DNA from: Gammaproteobacteria bacterium
GTDB lineage: Bacteria > Pseudomonadota > Gammaproteobacteria > Pseudomonadales > Pseudohongiellaceae
Assembly (NCBI GenBank): GCA_016762995.1
Contig: JAESUT010000172.1
Span: 1 to 11,861 of the forward strand
Reading direction: 5' to 3'
DNA: 11,861 nt
In this document: piece after piece, positions 6,305-11,861 of the stretch
Layout: every line of letters starts with the position of its first letter
Position numbering within the stretch: position 1 is the stretch's first letter
Made by a program: the position numbers and the translations under genes
Notes under the pieces: generated by a model
The model's input: the letters and a program-made list of their open reading frames with translations, nothing else
Told to the model about the DNA's origin: nothing
The model's database searches: none

Positions 6305-7591
6305 ATGACATTTAACACACTCGGACTATCCGACACACTGCTGCAAGCAGTGAAGCAAACTGGCTACACAACGCCAACACCAATTCAAGAACGAGCTATC
6401 CCAGAGATTCTAGCTGGCCATGATGTAATGGCTGCAGCACAGACTGGCACGGGAAAGACCGCCGGATTCACATTGCCTTTGCTGCAATTGATAAGCGGAC
6501 GTCCCAATCGAAATAGAAATAGCTTTCGTGCTTTGATTCTAACGCCGACTCGAGAACTAGCGGCCCAAATTGAAGACAGCATCCAAACCTATGGCGCGCA
6601 GGAGAACCTTAGGTATGGCGTAGTTTTTGGTGGAGTAAATATTAATCCTCAGAAGAAGACGCTGAATCGCGGTCTCGACATCCTAGTGGCTACACCAGGT
6701 CGATTATTGGACCTGTATCAGCAAAAGTGCATCGATTTTCGAGATGTCGAAGTGCTGATTCTTGATGAGGCAGATCGGATGCTGGACATGGGCTTTATTC
6801 GCGACATTAAGAAAATAATGGCGCTGCTGCCGAAGCGGCGGCAGAATCTGATGTTCTCTGCGACCTTCTCCGATGACATTCGAGTTCTAGCGAAGACGAT
6901 CTGCAACAATCCTGTAGAGATCGATGTCGCTCCAAGGAACTCTACAGTCGAAGCTATTTCACAAAGCATGTATTACGTAGACAAAGCCAGCAAGCCTAGC
7001 CTGCTAATCGAAATGATGCTGGCGAGCAATGACCAGACATTGGTATTTAGTCGTACCAAGCACGGTGCAAATAACCTAGCCAAGAAACTAAACAAAGAAA
7101 ACATAAAGGCCGCGGCTATTCACGGTAACAAGTCACAGGCGCAGCGAACAAAAGCTCTCCACGATTTCAAACAGGGTGGAGTGCAAGTTTTGGTAGCGAC
7201 AGATATTGCCGCACGCGGTATCGATATTGATCAACTAGCTCGGGTTATCAATTTTGATCTTCCGCATGTGCCTGAAGATTATGTGCATCGCATCGGCCGA
7301 ACTGGCAGAGCGGGAGCTAGCGGATTGGCGATTTCGCTGGTTAGCGGCGAGGAGAGCAAGCAGCTTCGTGACATAGAGCGGTTGATAAAGTTTGCAGTTC
7401 CTAGGGGAGATAGTGAGGAGTATACGTTTGCCTTGGCGAATCCGGCACCCGCTAGCAAGAGTAGCGAGCCAAACAGGAGGCCAGCTAACAATCAAAGGCC
7501 TAGGCGTAGACAGGGCGCCGCCGGAAAACCTACTAACAAAGGCTCGGCTAACAATAAATGGAGATCATCGCGATCGAAGGCGGCAGCCTAG
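6305..7591 (+). CDS. rhlE: DEAD-box ATP-dependent RNA helicase RhlE
   Basis: This cytoplasmic RNA helicase unwinds short duplexes using ATP, with known roles in ribosome assembly and RNA decay. All core motifs are intact in 428 residues: Q motif (21-33, PTPIQ), motif I AQTGTGKT (45-52), PTRELA (81-86), TPGR (130-133), DEAD (154-157), SAT (185-187), [10 protein letters not shown] (298-307) and HRIGRTGR (328-335). Long stretches such as [14 protein letters not shown] and [14 protein letters not shown] resemble E. coli RhlE rather than DeaD or SrmB. A tail of about 50 residues (380-428), rich in Arg, Lys, Asn and Ser, is a typical variable RNA-binding extension. The ATG follows AAAGAG (6293-6298). 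The gene stands alone behind a long structured region, pointing to post-transcriptional control. Confidence 0.95.
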   Translation: MTFNTLGLSDTLLQAVKQTGYTTPTPIQERAIPEILAGHDVMAAAQTGTGKTAGFTLPLLQLISGRPNRNRNSFRALILTPTRELAAQIEDSIQTYGAQENLRYGVVFGGVNINPQKKTLNRGLDILVATPGRLLDLYQQKCIDFRDVEVLILDEADRMLDMGFIRDIKKIMALLPKRRQNLMFSATFSDDIRVLAKTICNNPVEIDVAPRNSTVEAISQSMYYVDKASKPSLLIEMMLASNDQTLVFSRTKHGANNLAKKLNKENIKAAAIHGNKSQAQRTKALHDFKQGGVQVLVATDIAARGIDIDQLARVINFDLPHVPEDYVHRIGRTGRAGASGLAISLVSGEESKQLRDIERLIKFAVPRGDSEEYTFALANPAPASKSSEPNRRPANNQRPRRRQGAAGKPTNKGSANNKWRSSRSKAAA

Positions 7592-7709
7592 GCGTGCTTG
7601 CTTTGACAGTGGTGTATTCGCGATAGTGTTGTCATCAGCGAACCCAGCAATTTTCTGGGCAAATCTGGGTACATATTGCGAGCTGTTTACAGATAGAGCC
7701 GCTACAGGC

Positions 7710-7729
7710 TTGACTGACAAGGCAGTCAA
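7710..7729 (+). repeat. 7 bp inverted repeat abutting the promoter of the small membrane protein
   Basis: TTGACTG (7710-7716) and CAGTCAA (7723-7729) form a perfect inverted repeat with a 6-base centre. It lies 118 bp after rhlE with no T-run behind it, so it is a poor terminator. Its right end touches the putative -35 box at 7729-7734, which suits an operator or activator site. The rest of the gap 7592-7780 shows nothing I can name. Confidence 0.4.
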
Positions 7730-7758
7730 TGACAATGTTAGCTTTACTTAACTACAAT
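7729..7758 (+). promoter_or_regulatory. Probable sigma-70 promoter of the 73-residue membrane protein
   Basis: ATGACA (7729-7734, five of six -35 matches) and TACAAT (7753-7758, five of six -10 matches) are 18 bases apart. Transcription would start near 7765, about 16 nt before the ATG at 7781 and just ahead of the GAGGA ribosome site. Predicted from sequence only. Confidence 0.45.
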
Positions 7759-7780
7759 AATATTCCTATGTGAGGATGTC

Positions 7781-8002
7781 ATGCTTACACAAGGTACGGG
7801 CTTCGCCAAATACTCCAAATCACTCTGCTGGATCGTTGCATTTATCTGGTTGGTACTTTCCTTCTTGGCATTTACCGGCGACGGTGAGAGTTCCACAATT
7901 AATGGTTTCTTGTGGTTGGTGGGTGCAATAGCTTTTGCAGTGTCCGCCGGCTTTATTTCGAAATCTTCAGATTCAACTGAATCTGATGCGGCGGAAGAGT
8001 AA
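7781..8002 (+). CDS. Small two-helix membrane protein, unknown function
   Basis: The 73-residue product has two hydrophobic segments, about 14-31 and 41-59, joined by a short acidic/polar turn (FTGDGESST). An acidic serine-rich tail (60-73, SSDSTESDAAEE) follows. I do not recognise a family. Support for a real gene comes from context: GAGGA (7772-7776) four to five bases before the ATG, a promoter-like pair at 7729-7758, and a strong intrinsic terminator 20 bp after the stop. The loop and tail are acidic, while the N-terminal segment carries lysines (K10, K13). By the positive-inside rule, the N-terminus would be cytoplasmic. It appears to be a single-gene transcript between rhlE and a minus-strand gene. 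Confidence 0.75.
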   Translation: MLTQGTGFAKYSKSLCWIVAFIWLVLSFLAFTGDGESSTINGFLWLVGAIAFAVSAGFISKSSDSTESDAAEE

Positions 8003-8022
8003 AATCGCTCGATGGTCGTCAC

Positions 8023-8058
8023 TGTAGCTATTCGTAATGGCGAATAGCTACATCTTTT
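8023..8058 (+). terminator. Intrinsic terminator after the 73-residue membrane protein gene
   Basis: TGTAGCTATTCG (8023-8034) and CGAATAGCTACA (8041-8052) form a perfect 12 bp stem with loop TAATGG, followed by TCTTTT (8053-8058). The T-run is on the plus-strand side only, so it serves the upstream small gene. The minus-strand gene ending at 8104 may use the same stem but lacks a T-run there. Confidence 0.8.
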
Positions 8059-8103
8059 CGGTACGCGGCGATCTAAATTCCAATATTATCGACTGCCAAG
8101 CAA

Positions 8104-8610
8104 CTATCCCAAGCTCTCAATTGCATCACGAATAACCTCTAGTTTTCGAGTAATCCTCTCGTCTCGCTCAATTTTTACCGCGTACAATAAGTGATCGATA
8201 TTTTTCCCGCCGTCATTAAAGCCCGGCACATATTGTCGGCCGTTATTAAACGTCGATGTTAAGCTGGCTATTTGTTCCTGCTGAATCTTCTCCGCTATTA
8301 ATTCGTCTGCTTTTATCCTTTCCCGCAGGCTCTGGGAATTCTCGCTTAGGCGCGGGTTTAGTTTCATCCAGGTGCGGGTGCTTCGCAGCGGCTGCACAAC
8401 ATGAGAGCGCCATTCAATCGAGAACGCGATGACCTTTTGCAATAACTCCTGATCCACCTCTCCGTAAGCGCTGCCATGCCAAAAGCAGAATAGAATCAAG
8501 TTCACGTCAAGTTGGTAGGCATCCTGTAACTCGAGGCAGGCTGCGGCTACGCCCTCTCGTGAGTACAGTTGAAGGGAGAACTTCCAGAAAGTTTGAGGCT
8601 TGTTTGGCAT
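8104..8610 (-). CDS. TIGR02444 / DUF2390 family protein
   Basis: The 168-residue product begins with the family pattern FWKFSLQLYSREGVAAACL (8-26), then LQDAYQLDVNLILFCFW (28-44), and later WRSHVVQPLRSTRTWMK (67-83). From memory this is the conserved signature of TIGR02444/DUF2390, a gammaproteobacterial family without a known function. It is mostly helical, with no signal peptide and no convincing membrane span, so probably cytoplasmic. The second half is charged (LRERIKADELIAEKIQ) and may form a coiled coil near 95-120. It diverges from mpl across a 96 bp gap, so the two could share regulation. Its 3' end lies about 45 bp from the terminator stem of the convergent small gene. Confidence 0.8.
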   Translation of the reverse strand: MPNKPQTFWKFSLQLYSREGVAAACLELQDAYQLDVNLILFCFWHGSAYGEVDQELLQKVIAFSIEWRSHVVQPLRSTRTWMKLNPRLSENSQSLRERIKADELIAEKIQQEQIASLTSTFNNGRQYVPGFNDGGKNIDHLLYAVKIERDERITRKLEVIRDAIESLG

Positions 8611-8656
8611 TATTCAATTCAGTGGTGGCTTAGTACTCCTATGCTACCGAAGTTTT

Positions 8657-8672
8657 GTGCTATAAACAGCAC
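8657..8672 (+). promoter_or_regulatory. Extended -10 promoter of mpl inside an inverted repeat
   Basis: TGCTATAAA (8658-8666) is an extended -10 element with five of six matches in the hexamer; no clear -35 lies 17 bases upstream, which extended -10 promoters tolerate. The element is enclosed by a 5 bp inverted repeat, GTGCT (8657-8661) and AGCAC (8668-8672). Transcription would start near 8673, giving a leader of about 35 nt. Confidence 0.4.
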
Positions 8673-8706
8673 CTTGATAGCCGAGTCCATCTGCGCGAGA
8701 GTCTCA

Positions 8707-10158
8707 ATGCACGTACATATTTTAGGAATCTGCGGTACCTTCATGGGTAGTCTAGCCATAATTGCTAAACAGCTCGGGTACCGCGTAAGTGGCAGTGATG
8801 CCAATGTCTATCCGCCAATGAGTACGCAATTGGAAGAGATGGGCATCGATTTGATGGAGGGGTTTCATCCAGAACACCTCCACCCTGAGCCAGACCTGGT
8901 GATAATTGGCAACGCGCTTGCCCGTGGGAATCCCGCTGTAGAACACGTTTTAAACGAAGGCCTGAATTACACCTCAGGCCCGCAGTGGTTGTCGCAATAT
9001 GTGCTTCATGATAGGTGGGTACTAGGAGTCGCGGGTACGCACGGTAAGACCAGCACTAGCGCCATGTTAACTTGGATACTCGTGAATGCGGGCATGAAGC
9101 CGGGCTATCTTATCGGCGGAGTAACGAATAATTTACCACGCTCTGCTGACATTGGTGATTCAGCATTCTTTGTCGTTGAAGCTGATGAGTACGACAGCGC
9201 CTTCTTCGACAAGCGTTCCAAGTTCATCCACTATGCGCCCAGAACTGCCATCATAAATAATCTTGAATTTGATCACGCTGATATCTTCGACAACCTCGAG
9301 GCAATTCAGAGGCAATTTCATCACCTGATTAGAACTGTTCCCGGCAATGGACTGCTCATATTTCCTCACGGTGAATCCGCGATCGAGGCGGTCTTGCGCA
9401 TGGGAAGCTGGACGCAGAAACAGCGCTTTGGTGTCGCTGTGCCGGAGGAAGTGTGCAAGAAATTGGCTGCCAACGGTGGCGTGTTCTGGAATGCGAAACT
9501 CTTGAACGGGCAGGGCTCGGAATTTGAACTAACAAAATATGGCCAAGGTACTACAGGGGAAGTTATTAACCGTACCCTCGTTCAGTGGGACGTTGTCGGC
9601 GTACATAACGTGAAGAATGGCATGGCTGCAATCGCTGCGGCTCATCATGTAGGGATCGATGTTGCTACAGCTGTAGAGGGATTGCAGACATACAAGGGTG
9701 TGAAGCGGAGAATGGAACTGCGTGGCGAAGTGGAGGGAGTAAAGGTCTATGATGACTTCGCTCACCACCCTACGGCGATCATGACCACGCTGCAGGGCAT
9801 CCATATGAAGCTAAAATCTGAGGCTGCCCAGTCGCGTCTGATTGCTATAATCGAGCCGCGTTCGAATACCATGGCCTTGGGTATACACCAGCAGCAATTG
9901 GTAGAGGCCTGTCAGAAAGCAGACATGGTTATTTGGCAGAAGCCAGAGAAGTCAGGGCTCGATTTCAATGCGCTTGTCGCTGACAGTAAGGTGCCAGGAT
10001 ATGCGTTTTCTACTACGGATGAGATAGTCTCATTCGTAGAGGAAAATTCTATCAAAGGTGACAACATAGTGGTGATGAGTAACGGCAGCTTCGATGGCAT
10101 CCATGAGAAATTACTGCGCGCCTTAGGGCACGGCCCGACTGGGGTCTCAGGTTTTTGA
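8707..10158 (+). CDS. mpl: UDP-MurNAc:L-alanyl-gamma-D-glutamyl-meso-diaminopimelate ligase
   Basis: Mpl is a cytoplasmic murein-recycling ligase. It uses ATP to join the tripeptide recovered from old peptidoglycan directly to UDP-MurNAc, bypassing MurC, MurD and MurE. The 483 residues have the Mur-ligase three-domain order. The UDP-binding N-terminus is MHVHILGICGTFMG. The ATP loop is GTHGKTST (110-117). The central domain has VVEADEYDSAFFD (156-168) and NNLEFDHADIF (184-194). The C-terminal domain has RRMELRG (334-340), DDFAHHPTA (349-357) and EPRSNTM (383-389). Together these are the pattern of Mpl rather than MurC. The ATG at 8707 follows GAGAG (8697-8701) and gives the expected N-terminus; the frame is open to 8569, but that extension is unrelated. 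E. coli Mpl has 457 residues. The LON-domain gene follows after 8 bp. Confidence 0.95.
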   Translation: MHVHILGICGTFMGSLAIIAKQLGYRVSGSDANVYPPMSTQLEEMGIDLMEGFHPEHLHPEPDLVIIGNALARGNPAVEHVLNEGLNYTSGPQWLSQYVLHDRWVLGVAGTHGKTSTSAMLTWILVNAGMKPGYLIGGVTNNLPRSADIGDSAFFVVEADEYDSAFFDKRSKFIHYAPRTAIINNLEFDHADIFDNLEAIQRQFHHLIRTVPGNGLLIFPHGESAIEAVLRMGSWTQKQRFGVAVPEEVCKKLAANGGVFWNAKLLNGQGSEFELTKYGQGTTGEVINRTLVQWDVVGVHNVKNGMAAIAAAHHVGIDVATAVEGLQTYKGVKRRMELRGEVEGVKVYDDFAHHPTAIMTTLQGIHMKLKSEAAQSRLIAIIEPRSNTMALGIHQQQLVEACQKADMVIWQKPEKSGLDFNALVADSKVPGYAFSTTDEIVSFVEENSIKGDNIVVMSNGSFDGIHEKLLRALGHGPTGVSGF

Positions 10159-10166
10159 GTATTTTT

Positions 10167-10781
10167 ATGACTGCCTCCCAAGAGATACCGTTGTTCCCGC
10201 TACAATTGGTTATGTTTCCAGGCGGAAGATTGGATCTACAAATATTCGAGCGGCGCTATATTGATCTTATTACGCAGTGCATGCGCACAGAAACAGGCTT
10301 CGGTATCTGTCTGCTGAAGAAAGGAATGGAAACTGTTCAACCTGGAACTCAGCAAACGATTCACCGCACGGGGACCTATGCGAATATCATCGACTGGGAT
10401 CAACTGCCGAATGGGCTGCTCGGGATAACCGTAGAGGGTAGTGCTAAATTTAATATCGAGGATTGTTGGCCGTCGGAGAGCGGAGTGTTGATGGCCAATG
10501 TTGTATTCAGTGAGAACGATAGCGTGGGGAAACAGACGATACCTATCGATGATGATTTTATCGCGCTAACGCAACTACTGCAAAATCTGGAGAGCCACCC
10601 TTTAGTCGAGCAGAAGAACCTGATAATCGACTATGACAATCTTTGGGATCTTGGATGGCGCCTAGCGGAATTGATTCCTGTAGAGAATGCGAAGAGACAA
10701 GATCTGCTGGAGATGGACGATCCCTGGGAGCGAATCGAGAATATTGAACAGCTGGTATCTGAGCTCGCAGATGAGTTCTAA
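10167..10781 (+). CDS. LON substrate-binding (N-terminal) domain protein
   Basis: The 204 residues match the stand-alone Lon N-terminal-like (PUA-fold) proteins. IPLFPLQLVMFPGGRLDLQI (7-26) followed by FERRYIDLI is the family opening, and GFGICLL (44-50) is the next conserved strand. There is no ATPase or protease domain, so this is not Lon protease itself. Such proteins are widespread in gammaproteobacteria, and their role is not well defined; substrate or adaptor binding is inferred from Lon. The C-terminal half is acidic and helical. The gene starts 8 bp after mpl, with the mpl stop forming part of a TGAG ribosome-site-like sequence, so the two are surely co-transcribed. A TTG at 10155 overlapping the mpl stop is an alternative start. 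Confidence 0.88.
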   Translation: MTASQEIPLFPLQLVMFPGGRLDLQIFERRYIDLITQCMRTETGFGICLLKKGMETVQPGTQQTIHRTGTYANIIDWDQLPNGLLGITVEGSAKFNIEDCWPSESGVLMANVVFSENDSVGKQTIPIDDDFIALTQLLQNLESHPLVEQKNLIIDYDNLWDLGWRLAELIPVENAKRQDLLEMDDPWERIENIEQLVSELADEF

Positions 10782-10846
10782 CGGCCGTTTTTAGATCGAA
10801 TTGGGAAATTGATAAACCCTATTGCCTCCTTAGAAAGGCGCTGATT

Positions 10847-11062
10847 ATGCTGTCTAATTTTATTAATACCTCCGACTGGACACACGAGCAATGGCTGGCT
10901 GCCTGCATCTTGGTGTTTTCCATTCTGACCGTTTTCGTTGTTATACATCGCTTATTGAAGCTGTTTCGAATGGCTAAGAAGCCCAGTTATAAGCCCAATC
11001 TTCGCCCGCTCAGAAGGCGGCGTATCGAGGCTAAAGTAGAGTCAGTAGATCAAGATGAATAA
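10847..11062 (+). CDS. Small single-pass membrane protein, unknown function
   Basis: The 71-residue product has one hydrophobic helix at about 16-35 (LAACILVFSILTVFVVIH), a short N-terminal part with two tryptophans, and a strongly basic cytoplasmic-type segment (38-63, with RRRR at 56-59). It ends in a short acidic tail (VESVDQDE). The positive-inside rule puts the N-terminus outside and the C-terminus in the cytoplasm. I do not recognise a family. GAAAGG (10833-10838) eight bases before the ATG supports translation. Its last 8 bases overlap the start of the serine-protease gene (ATGAATAA arrangement), which implies translational coupling. It follows the LON-domain gene by 65 bp. Confidence 0.72.
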   Translation: MLSNFINTSDWTHEQWLAACILVFSILTVFVVIHRLLKLFRMAKKPSYKPNLRPLRRRRIEAKVESVDQDE

Positions 11063-11861
11063 GCACTCTCTTCTCATAATTCGCCAATTCGTATTCCTTC
11101 TTCTGTGCGCGAATGTTGTCTCTAACAGTTTCGCCATAATAATTCGTCACGACGTTGGGCCTGCGCGCTATGAAGTGAAGTCGAGTAGTTACCCTTCTGT
11201 GTTTTTCTTAGAGCAGCAAGGGGATCGGAAAGTCTGCGCGGCTACAATCATCCATCAGCAATGGGCATTAACCGCAGCGCATTGTGTGGAGCAAACGCTA
11301 CTCGGCAATGCACTGGCCAATGGCCGCGACTTTACCGTTCTCGTCGCAGGTCAGGACCGAGAGATAGATGCGGTAATCATTCACCCCGAATTTGATCTTC
11401 AGGGTGCGAATGATGTGGACCTCGCGCTGCTGCGATTCAAGTGGGCTTCCGCTACGCCGCGGGCGATGCCACTACATTTGCAAGAACTGACATCTGGCTC
11501 GATCGTAACTCTGCTCGGGTGGGGATACTTTGGCCTGGGAACAATTGGCAGACAATACAGTGATGGCAGTCTTCGTCTTGCTATGAACCGGATCACAGAC
11601 GTTGATCGTCGCTTCAGGGTACGCTTCGATGATCCGCGGGATCCTTCCAGCGATGCTCTGCCCCTAGAGGGAATGCCTAGCTTGGGGGATAGCGGTGGCC
11701 CCGCTTTGCTCGAAAGCGAGAACGGCTTGTTTCTGGTAGGCATCACAATTGGTGAGCTAACGGCTGACGATTTTTCGGAGGAAACGCAGGGAAAATATGG
11801 GGCTGTTGCAGTGTACGAAAGCGTGGCTATGCAGTTAGACTGGATTGCATCGGTGATTGGT
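11055..11861 (+). CDS. Secreted trypsin-fold (S1) serine protease, 3'-truncated by the window edge
   Basis: The frame is open from ATG 11055 to the last base, 269 codons without a stop, so the C-terminus is missing. Residues 1-28 form a signal peptide with likely cleavage SFA|II. The chymotrypsin-type triad is complete: H76 in LTAAHC, D122 in VDLALLR, S213 in GDSGGPAL. C61 and C77 match the conserved C42-C58 disulphide. The S1 pocket residue six before the serine is M207 rather than Asp, and the usual SWG strand reads TIG (231-233), so trypsin-like Arg/Lys specificity is unlikely. The mature N-terminus IIIRHD is followed by GPARYEV; IIIRHD resembles other bacterial members as I recall. Start choice rests on the signal peptide and the 8-base overlap with the upstream gene; no strong ribosome site is seen. 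The product should act in the periplasm or outside. Confidence 0.88.
   Translation, partial: MNKHSLLIIRQFVFLLLCANVVSNSFAIIIRHDVGPARYEVKSSSYPSVFFLEQQGDRKVCAATIIHQQWALTAAHCVEQTLLGNALANGRDFTVLVAGQDREIDAVIIHPEFDLQGANDVDLALLRFKWASATPRAMPLHLQELTSGSIVTLLGWGYFGLGTIGRQYSDGSLRLAMNRITDVDRRFRVRFDDPRDPSSDALPLEGMPSLGDSGGPALLESENGLFLVGITIGELTADDFSEETQGKYGAVAVYESVAMQLDWIASVIG

Noticed and set aside
7603..7608. Consensus -35 box TTGACA just after rhlE
   Set aside because: No acceptable -10 sequence lies 15-19 bases downstream; the pair at 7729-7758 fits better.
7392..7751. A 119-codon plus-strand frame overlapping the end of rhlE
   Set aside because: Most of it is out-of-frame rhlE sequence, and no domain or ribosome site is visible.
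8569..8706. Extension of the mpl frame upstream of 8707 into the divergent gene
   Set aside because: The ATG at 8707 gives exactly the Mpl N-terminus (MHVHILGICGT), has a GAGAG site, and the extension would overlap the minus-strand gene and the promoter.
10780..10791. AACGGCCGTT followed by T residues after the LON-domain gene
   Set aside because: The palindrome has no room for a loop: only about 3 bp could pair, so it is not a terminator.

Overview
The window reads as an ordinary chromosomal stretch of a gammaproteobacterium. UbiX, PdxH, Mpl, RhlE, the TIGR02444-type protein and the YbbP-like permease all resemble their gammaproteobacterial counterparts as I recall them. A PPi-type phosphofructokinase, as in Xanthomonas-like and methanotroph-like lineages, argues against an enteric bacterium. 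I cannot name the genus. There is no rRNA, tRNA, CRISPR array, insertion sequence, phage gene or recognisable defence cassette. Both edges cut through genes: a permease on the left and a secreted serine protease on the right.

Layout. (1) Bases 1-1575 hold the C-terminal two thirds of a YbbP-like FtsX-family ABC permease with an unusual acidic insert. (2) Behind its own consensus-like promoter lies a secreted MORN-repeat protein (1692-2312), followed by pdxH (2372-3022), which makes pyridoxal phosphate. (3) pdxH converges on a minus-strand PPi-dependent phosphofructokinase (3035-4297). The 12 bp between them sits inside a perfect stem-loop that also takes in bases of both stop codons. (4) pfp diverges from ubiX (4415-5020, flavin prenyltransferase for ubiquinone synthesis), which is followed by an SDR oxidoreductase (5055-5834). 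(5) A 470 bp gene-free region, dense in inverted repeats, precedes rhlE (6305-7591), a DEAD-box RNA helicase. (6) A small two-helix membrane protein (7781-8002) has its own promoter and a clear intrinsic terminator. (7) A minus-strand TIGR02444/DUF2390-type protein (8104-8610) diverges from mpl (8707-10158, murein tripeptide recycling). (8) mpl is followed at 8 bp by a LON substrate-binding-domain protein (10167-10781), a one-helix membrane protein (10847-11062) and an overlapping secreted S1 serine protease (11055 to the window end).

Most genes are housekeeping: cofactor synthesis (pdxH, ubiX), glycolysis (pfp), RNA remodelling (rhlE) and cell-wall recycling (mpl). The parts least explained by known families are the structured region upstream of rhlE, the two small membrane proteins, the insert in the permease, and the coupled small membrane protein/protease pair at the right edge. 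I did not find a convincing new multi-gene system. The findings are local curiosities graded accordingly.
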